NCBI GenBank assembly: GCA_009176605.1
Contig: SEYY01019130.1
Location: 117,501 to 137,500, forward strand
Direction: 5' to 3'
DNA length: 20,000 nucleotides
Source: Armadillidium nasatum
Taxonomy: Eukaryota > Arthropoda > Malacostraca > Isopoda > Armadillidiidae
Shown here: piece by piece, positions 11,515 through 20,000 of the stretch
Position numbering within the stretch: position 1 is the first letter of the stretch
Layout of the letters: every line of letters begins with the position of its first letter
The notes under the pieces: generated by a model
The model's database searches: none
Seen by the model: the letters and a program-made list of their open reading frames with translations, nothing else
What the model was told of the DNA's origin: nothing
Translations under genes and position numbers: made by a program

Positions 11515-11716
11515 TTAGAGGAGGGACAGTGATGCAATTTTTATTTAATGCATTATTAAATGCTTTTTGGATGAAGCGAGATATAGCCTCTCAAACTTTG
11601 GAAATACTTGAAATTTGGTCAAAAATGGACCTTTTATGAGAGGCTATATCTCGAAACCAACGAACTCGCATCGAATAAAGTATAGAGAAGAATTTGTAGC
11701 CCCATCCCTCCTCTAT
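11515..11716. repeat. Central inverted repeat of the fold-back element
   Basis: CGAGATATAGCCTCTCA (11577-11593) and its exact complement (11637-11653) flank a 43-nt centre. Outside them the arms continue as imperfect complements to TAGAGGAGGGA at about 11515-11525 and its complement near 11706-11716. Confidence 0.85.
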
Positions 11717-12173
11717 GCACCCTACTAAAATAAGGAATGTTATAGTTTTGTTTTAAATTTTATTGACCGAAATTTTGTATAGTTTAGTTTTGGGCTTATA
11801 ACATTTTTTCTATAACTCTGGGAACAAATGTCTGTTACATGTTTTCGTTGCCAATAGAATTATGAATATACATCCAAATTTCAAGTTATTCCGAAAAGTG
11901 GTTTGGCCCCGCCATTCATTTGAAAAGGGGCAAATTTCCCCTAAAAAAAAAAAAAAACTTTTTAGCAGTTATAGACTCAGAAAAACGCTAGAAATGGACT
12001 TTTTTTCACCAGGAAAAAAGCTATATACACTGAAAATTTCAAGAGATTCGGCTGAAAATTAAAAAAAAAAATTTGGATTGTCCCCTCAAGTATAATTTGC
12101 CATTTTAACCCCGGCAGGCAAACCCCGGTTTTCCCTGATTTTTAGCCGGGACCCGGGGCCCGGTCGGTTCCTA

Positions 12174-12181
12174 CTTGCAGC
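12174..12181 (+). repeat. Right 8-bp target-site duplication (CTTGCAGC)
   Basis: Exact copy of 10403-10410, directly following the terminal GGTTCCTA. Confidence 0.9.
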
Positions 12182-12474
12182 CTTAACAACTTAGTAATTG
12201 ACCGATGTACATACAAGAAAACTCAAAACTGTCACAAAACTATTGAAAGGCTAAACCACCATATAATGAATTTTCAGAATAGTGTATGTTTCTTCACCTG
12301 CGTTATTCTTTGTGAAATGTATGGAGGACTTAGAGTCAGTGGATAAAGAAAAAAGTTTGAGTCTCAGAGCAGTGTTCAGAAGTTGGGAATTAAGCTATTA
12401 GAATGTTAGTAATAATAAACCGTAATGTAAATAAAAGAGGTGATCAGTAATTCTTTAATTGTTGTGTTAGATCA
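12182..12474 (+). other. Intron sequence without recognised features
   Basis: AT-rich spacer between the fold-back element and the CR1-like LINE fragment. No open frame or repeat recognised. Confidence 0.45.
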
Positions 12475-13155
12475 TTGAATGAGTACTGTCTACAGGTTGG
12501 AGCTCCTATTCTAAGAAAATACATTAATGTCCTGGAAACAGTACAACGCAGAGCAACAAGAATGATTTTTGGATTTGAAATCAAAAGTTACAAAGATTGG
12601 TTAAAAAAATTGAGGATGTTTTCTGCAGAGGGGACATGATTCAGGTTTTCAGAATATTTTCTGCAATGACAAATTGTCACAATAGACAAATCACATAATA
12701 AAAGACATAGAAGAAAATTTGCCATTTAGATGAGAAAATTTTTTTTTTTTTTTGGCAAAAGAGGGAATAACTTTTGGAATGATTACTATAAGATACGATT
12801 AATAATAGCTCTTTTATCCTTCAAGAAAAAGGCAGATTCAATATATGGAAGATCAAGGTATAAGTATGATTGACTGAACTTTTAAAGGCCATGTACTTTT
12901 GATAGGTATTATTGACAATCCTTTGCGATATTGGTGACTTGGTTTTGCATTTACCTTAGTTGATATGTTTATAATTGAGCTTAACTTGCATGTTGCATAT
13001 ATTTATTAAGTTGGGTTTAATATTTCAATAAAGGAAACTTAAATCTAGGATGAGTCAATCATGGAGGTGTCAATTTTGCATCTTTTGTACTAGGACAAGT
13101 CTTGATAGGCTCATGGGGTTCTAATTGTCTATTTTCTTATACTCTTATGTTCTCT
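12475..13155 (+). mobile_element. CR1-like LINE, 3' fragment with tail
   Basis: Translated fragments in changing frames follow the C-terminal region of a CR1/L2-type LINE. They are EYCLQVGAPILRKYI, VLETVQRRATRMIFGFE, KSYKDWLKKLRMFS (12480-12640), a GDMIQVF.IF-like stretch and later GKRGNNFWND. A 3' UTR follows, ending CAAGTCTTGATAGGCTCATG and then CTTATACTCTTATGTTCTC near 13152. The same 3' end is seen on the other strand at 14882-14960. Stops and frameshifts show a dead copy. Confidence 0.7.
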
Positions 13156-13458
<303 letters not shown>

Positions 13459-13543
13459 TATTTTTAATTTTTTTATTATGCTTTGTTTACTACTTTGCTT
13501 TATTGTTGCATATGTTTAAATAATGAAAAATTTATCTTGACAG

Positions 13544-13652
13544 GATGCTGCCACACGGGAAGTCCTTGAGGAAACTGGTCTTAAAATAGAAGTTACAACT
13601 TTGTTAATGGTAGAATCTGCGTCAGGATCTTGGTTTAGATTTGTTGTTACCG
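13544..13652 (+). CDS. NUDT18: NUDT18-like Nudix hydrolase, exon with catalytic half of the Nudix box
   Basis: It begins in phase 0 after the acceptor TTGACAG and reads DAATREVLEETGL, then KIEVTTLLMVESASGSWF and RFVVT, ending with one base of a glycine codon. REVLEETGL supplies the REUxEExGU core, whose glutamates bind the catalytic divalent metal in Nudix enzymes; all are intact. The donor is GTAACG at 13653. A later GTAATT donor at 13665 was rejected because 13653 gives VTGGELKT across the junction, matching the family's TGG(I/E)LKT. Confidence 0.93.
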
Positions 13653-13819
13653 GTAACGTTTTAGGTAATTAAAAGTCTTCTTTCACCACAATAACTTTCT
13701 TGAAAGGTCACTTTTAATTATTTTTAGTATGGCAAACTAAAATCATTAAAATATTATATTAAATTTTTTTATGATTATATCATAGTGCCAAAGGTTTATA
13801 ACAAAATACTATATTAAAG
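13653..13819 (+). other. NUDT18: Short intron, 167 bp
   Basis: GTAACG donor to ATTAAAG acceptor. It is the only short, transposon-free intron in the gene here; the other internal introns exceed 4 kb. Confidence 0.85.
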
Positions 13820-14054
13820 GTGGTGAATTGAAAACTCCGGCAATGGCTGACAGTGAATCTTTACAAGCAAAATGGGTTATGGATCTGAATGAACTCAGTT
13901 TACGAGGTAGTGATATATATCCATTAATTCAAAGGGCAAAACAGTATGCTTTAAAGAAACCTGATGAGCCTTGGCATCCCCATCTACTACCAATTGACCT
14001 TCCTCATTCAAAACTCTTACTTCGTCTTATTATTATCGTACGGAAGAAAGCAAA
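13820..14054 (+). CDS. NUDT18: NUDT18-like Nudix hydrolase, exon downstream of the Nudix box
   Basis: It completes the split glycine codon and reads GELKTPAMADSESLQAKWV, then MDLNELSLRGSDIYPLIQR, AKQYALKKPDEPWHPHLLP and IDLPHSKLLLRLIIIVRKKA, ending with two bases of a codon. ADSESLQAKW is nearly identical to the family's ADAESLQAAW. The region forms the end of the Nudix fold and the start of the NUDT18-specific C-terminal part. The donor is the consensus GTAAGT at 14055-14060. The first methionine in the exon is internal and not a start. Confidence 0.93.
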
Positions 14055-14881
14055 GTAAGTATTTATGTAAATCATTTTATAATCTTACAGATCAGAATTT
14101 AAAATTGTAATTTTGACTTTGTAAGTGATAGTAAACCACACTTGAATTCATGTTGATGTATGGGGGTTAATTGTCATTAGGAATCAATAAACTTCAGCTA
14201 CTTTCATTGAAGGTTGAATTAGCCTTACTAGTTGACGATTTTTTCCCCCCAAGTTTGTATTTAGATACTGTAAATATTTGGAAATTTAATGCGAGATAAG
14301 ACTCATTGTTTAAAATAAATTTTTCATTTGCAGACACACTGGGTCTTAGATTTAGTATTTATTTATTTATTTTCATACTAATCGTATACTATATTGATTT
14401 GTAAACCAAGATTGCAATCTTATGGGTGAATTATATAGTATGCTCAGATTCATTTGAAAGAGTCTTCTCTACCTTTGTTTATTTTTGGAATAAGTTGCCA
14501 GAATCAACAAGGTACTGAGAAAACTACAGAACTTGTCAAAATTCACAGACAGCTGATGATGGAAACCTCTATTACCACTAATGTCAATCATGAATTTATT
14601 TGACTTTTAGGCTAGTTACTACAAATACATATGTGAGCTCATACATTATCTAGGTATTTCAGAGCAAGCATAATGAAACTATAAAAGCAAATGTTTATTA
14701 TTAATTTCTATATGCCTTATGTAATTTATCTTTTTTGAAACTATATAAACACCTGTGCCAACCCAGTTTAGAATAAAATTATGCTAAGTTGAATAAAACT
14801 TTTTACATCTAAAAATCATCATTTTACATATATTGTCTTTTTTCAAGAAACTGGTAGAATAAATGCACTTTGCATGATTAT
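14055..14881 (+). other. Intron sequence without recognised features
   Basis: About 830 bp of AT-rich intron from the GTAAGT donor to the tail of the minus-strand CR1-like LINE. Nothing recognised on either strand. Confidence 0.45.
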
Positions 14882-16085
14882 TATATTAGAACATTAGAAA
14901 AAGAGACAGTTAGAAGCTACACGGGCCTATCGAGATTTTCCCAGTCAAAACAAAACATAATACTAATGGTAATACCATTACATGCAACAAAGACTAGGTC
15001 TATCCTATCCCTAGTTATCAGTTATCTGAAAAGTAAGATAAAAATAAAACTTTAAGTCCCTGCATATATTTATTTAGTAAACCTATCTAATGACATTATA
15101 CAACTAATTACACATGCAACATGCAATGAACCAACACCCACTACAAAACTGCTAGTTAGGCTTAGTCACAAGCTGGTCTAAAATTCATAGGTTTAGTCAC
15201 AAGCTGTCTAAAAATTCATGTATACTCGCCAATTTGGCTTAGTCGAGTTATATACTATATGATACCTAAACTATCCATATATCCATTATCACCCTCTTAA
15301 ATGTTGCAAGAGAATCACAGTCAGCAATCTCCTGTGGCAAGCTATTCCAAAAATTAACAACCCTATTACTGAAAGAGTATTTTCTTAGATCAAGATGGTA
15401 TGACTTCTCTTTAATTTTCTTATCAAGCCCTCTAGTTTCTCTTCCGTTTTCCACTATATATTATTTTTCAATCTTTGTATTACTGTCAGATGCAAATATT
15501 TTGTAAACTTGTATCATATCCCCTCTGAGAAATCTCCTTTCAACCGAGAACATTCCCAGATACTTCACCCTATCTTCATAGCTCTTACTCTCGAAACCAA
15601 AAATTATCTTTGTTGCTCGATGTTGTACTCTCTCCAGCATATGTCTTTTCTTAAATGAGGAGCCCAAATTTGTTCACAATACTCTAATGCTCACCTAACA
15701 TAGCTATTATATAGCTTGCTTATAACTTCTTAACTCTTGTAAACTGCTTTGCGATTTACTATACTTAACATCTTATTAGCTCTATTCCTTGCTTCCAAAC
15801 ACTGATCACTCATTTTCATATTACTGCTAATAATCACACCTAAATCTTTTTCTTGGTCCTCAGTCTCAAACCAATCCCCATTTATATCATAATTAAATCT
15901 TTCATTTTAGTAACCTACATGAAGAACTTTACATTTTTTACTATTAAAATTCATTTGCCATTTATCTGCCCATTCAAGGAGTCTTATCTAGATCACCTTG
16001 AAGCTTTATACATCCATCATTATTCCTTACTGAGGTGACCACTTTGGTATCATCTGCAAACTTAGAAACCTTACATTTAAGATCT
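14882..16085 (-). mobile_element. CR1-like LINE, 3' half with tail
   Basis: The minus-strand reading starts at about 16083: KCKVSKFADDTKVVTSV (catalytic FADD), then NNDGCIKLQGDLD, W..KWQMNFNSKKCKVLHVGY and ETEDQEKDLGVIISSNMKMS, with ANKMLSIVNRK. It continues with ERVQHRATKIIFGFESKSYE, VERRFLRGDMIQVYKIF, LRKYSFSNRVVNFWNSLPQE and LATFKRVIMDIW (stop near 15266). A long 3' UTR ends with ATCTCGATAGGCCCGTGTAG and a TTCTAATGTTCTAATATA tail near 14882. It is the same family as 12475-13155. Several stops and frame changes are present. The 5' side is cut at a (TA)n tract (16097). Confidence 0.82.
15159..15220. repeat. 31-bp tandem duplication in the LINE 3' UTR
   Basis: GGYTTAGTCACAAGCTG followed by TCTAAAATTCAT occurs at 15159 and again at 15190, with small differences. 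Confidence 0.8.
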
Positions 16086-16093
16086 TTGTCTAA

Positions 16094-18567
<2,474 letters not shown>

Positions 18568-18580
18568 ATAATATTATCAG

Positions 18581-18686
18581 TAATCGAGTATGTGTACTGG
18601 TTAGTGATAAAACCTCTTCACATTTGCCGGTCACAGAAGTTAATCCTGTGAGATCTATTCATTCAGTTCTTAGAAAATATATGACT
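18581..18686 (+). CDS. NUDT18: NUDT18-like Nudix hydrolase, C-terminal-region exon
   Basis: The first base completes an asparagine codon, then NRVCVLVSDKTSSHLPVTE and VNPVRSIHSVLRKYMT, ending in phase 0 at the consensus donor GTAAGT (18687). V.VLV, HLPVT and the following block match the conserved C-terminal part of human NUDT18 (VWVLVGTVGMPHLPVT). The acceptor ATTATCAG has almost no pyrimidine tract: a (TA)n tract ends just upstream. At least one more exon must lie beyond the window, because no stop codon has been reached. Confidence 0.9.
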
Positions 18687-18867
18687 GTAAGTAAAATTAC
18701 TGTCCTTATTCAATGAAATTTTATAAATTTTGCTTACGAAAATTTTTTTTTTATTTTCTTAAATTTCTTATCTTAAGCATTGTATAGAACTAACTTAGCA
18801 CTTAAATTTTTTGTATTATTAAAAGTTCACATCTTACGGGCATTGCCTTACTCGTGGAGGTGAACTT

Positions 18868-18890
18868 TCCTATGTAGTTTCTACATAGGA
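18868..18890. repeat. Perfect 10-bp hairpin with 3-nt loop
   Basis: TCCTATGTAG at 18868-18877 pairs with CTACATAGGA at 18881-18890 around TTT. It is a lone stem with no T run or known motif attached. Confidence 0.8.
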
Positions 18891-19766
18891 TTAGTATAAA
18901 GGATCCAACAAACGTATTCATACACATAAGTCAATTATTGTAAAGTTAAGCCAGAATTTATAGTAATGTCATCATAAACCTTTGGAGTATAGTAGTCGAA
19001 CTAATGAAGGGTTGGATTTGGTAGATTTCTGGCCTTCTTGTTTTCACTTAACATCTTTTAATATGTTGAAATGTTTTAGAATCCAGGTTTTATAGATAAC
19101 ATTTTAATACATTAGATTCTGTTAATTTAGTAATAATGTTTTCAAGAAGAAATTATTTAATTCTTAAAACTTTTATAACTGCTCATTGCTTTACTAAAAA
19201 CTTAATTAATAGCTCCAAAAATTAGATTTTTTTTAAAATTTAATATTCACTTAAAAATAGAAGATTTGTTTGTTGCTGGCCAACTTTTCTCTAACGTGTT
19301 TTATTTTCAAGTTTTATAAGTGATTCCTTCATATGGATCCCATGTTTAAAATAAAAATAGTCATGGATTACTTTTTTTACACTATCTGAAATAGCTCGTC
19401 TTTCCAATTGAACACTGAATAAACAATATGCAAATTTATTTGCCCTACTTTCTGATTAGATCAGCAAAATATTTCCAAGTAGTGAATCAATAATAGTTAA
19501 ACTCTTGTTAAGTTAAAGACAGGTTGGAATAAACATGTAAATTACATTAATATCAAAGATCGCACCTTAGTTTTGAGGTTTATAATCTAATGTGTATCAA
19601 ACCTGTTCAGCTAAATTTGGTTTCTCCTTTACATTTGGGTTGGAGTACTTTGAATATTATTCAAAGTTGAAATGTAATAGTACATACACAGAAAATAACA
19701 TTATAAATGTTAGAAATTAGGGTAAATTAATCAATTGCAAAATTAAAACCTTTTTACAAAGAGAAG

Positions 19767-19793
19767 ATATTTTCTCTAGTTGAGAGAAAATAT
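19767..19793. repeat. Perfect 11-bp hairpin with 5-nt loop
   Basis: ATATTTTCTCT at 19767-19777 pairs with AGAGAAAATAT at 19783-19793. Confidence 0.8.
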
Positions 19794-20000
19794 TTGGAGA
19801 ACCAGTTATTAAAAATTAATAGTAAAAAAAGTATAAAACTGATTAGGAAATATTAAGCATTTCTATTAAGTCTAGAAAAAAAACTTAAAATATTTGCTTT
19901 TATCGTTAATTGAAGTTTGAAGAAACAGATGACGTTTAAGGGATGCTCTGCATGTAGTGAATATATATGACTTACAAGAATATATTTGAATATATATGAC

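Larger units (their letters stand above)
10411..12173. mobile_element. 1763-bp fold-back, hAT-like non-autonomous transposon
   Basis: The termini are TAGGGACCGACCGGG (left) and, on the reverse strand of the right end, TAGGAACCGACCGGG: 14 of 15 match. A perfect 8-bp duplication (CTTGCAGC) flanks them. Both ends carry G/C-rich subterminal repeats (for example GCCGGGGCCGGGG) in otherwise AT-rich DNA. The 8-bp duplication and YAGGG-type ends are hAT hallmarks. Inside, the two halves are imperfect reverse complements about an axis near 11614. Examples are 11577-11593 with 11637-11653 (17/17), 11241-11258 with 11968-11985 (18/18), and 11188-11198 with 12030-12040 (11/11). The left half holds about 640 extra bases (about 10500-11140). 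No transposase was recognised, so movement would depend on enzyme from elsewhere. Confidence 0.85.
18687..20000 (+). other. NUDT18: Intron sequence to window end
   Basis: AT-rich intron after the last exon seen. It contains perfect hairpins at 18868-18890 and 19767-19793 and a 29-bp-spaced direct repeat GAATATATATGAC at 19959 and 19988. No further NUDT18 exon or transposon protein was recognised. Confidence 0.5.

Noticed and set aside
11862..12062. 66-codon open frame in the right arm of the fold-back element
   Set aside because: It lies in the inverted arm, has low-complexity Lys runs and its partner arm has no matching frame.
13665..13670. Alternative donor GTAATT for exon 13544-13652
   Set aside because: It has the wrong phase-family fit: adding NVL before the junction breaks the TGG(I/E)LKT match, while the GTAACG donor at 13653 gives it exactly.

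Overview
This is an AT-rich eukaryotic window, about 70% A+T by eye. It comes from an invertebrate, most likely an arthropod and possibly a crustacean. That is inferred from GT-AG introns of about 4 kb, a mixture of non-LTR retrotransposon types, hAT-like transposon debris and very long (TA)n microsatellites. No bacterial-style operon, rRNA, tRNA or CRISPR array is visible. The species cannot be fixed from the sequence alone.

The one recognisable host gene lies on the + strand. It is a NUDT18-like (MTH3) Nudix hydrolase, shown by five consecutive in-phase coding exons: 5219-5348, 9444-9504, 13544-13652, 13820-14054 and 18581-18686. Their phases chain without a stop for 214 codons, counting one base of the first codon that must come from an upstream exon. 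They rebuild a complete Nudix box split across the exon 2/exon 3 junction. The 3' end of the gene is beyond the window. The 5' exon is upstream, or may be the candidate exon at the window start (1-72), which has the right phase but no supporting homology. Introns are 4095, 4039, 167 and 4526 bp.

Nearly everything else is intronic or upstream mobile-element debris. 1-900: AT-rich tandem repeats. 911-2837: two convergent-centre copies of a Jockey/I-like LINE (one -, one +), flanked by a 66-bp inverted repeat. 3120-4882: decayed hAT transposase gene with a hAT-like right terminus. 5850-7885: second LINE of the same family, split by about 0.9 kb of unassigned sequence. 8000-9094: four long (TA)n tracts separated by a LINE tail, a 140-bp tandem repeat and a hAT-like terminus. 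10411-12173: a 1763-bp fold-back element with 14/15 matching terminal bases and a perfect 8-bp target duplication. 12475-13155 (+) and 14882-16085 (-): two CR1-like LINE copies sharing the same 3' tail. 16097-18563: (TA)n tracts, a 213-bp MITE packed with TCCGCA hexamers, an RTE/L2-like LINE fragment and a second hexamer array.

Thirteen (TA)n tracts total about 1.75 kb (roughly 9% of the window) and many abut mobile-element ends. The most interesting points are the fold-back hAT-type element, the recurring hAT-like termini (TAGNGATGG or CAGGGATGG) each paired with its own G-rich hexamer repeat, and the exon 5219-5348 splice donor, which is itself the first bases of a (TA)n tract.
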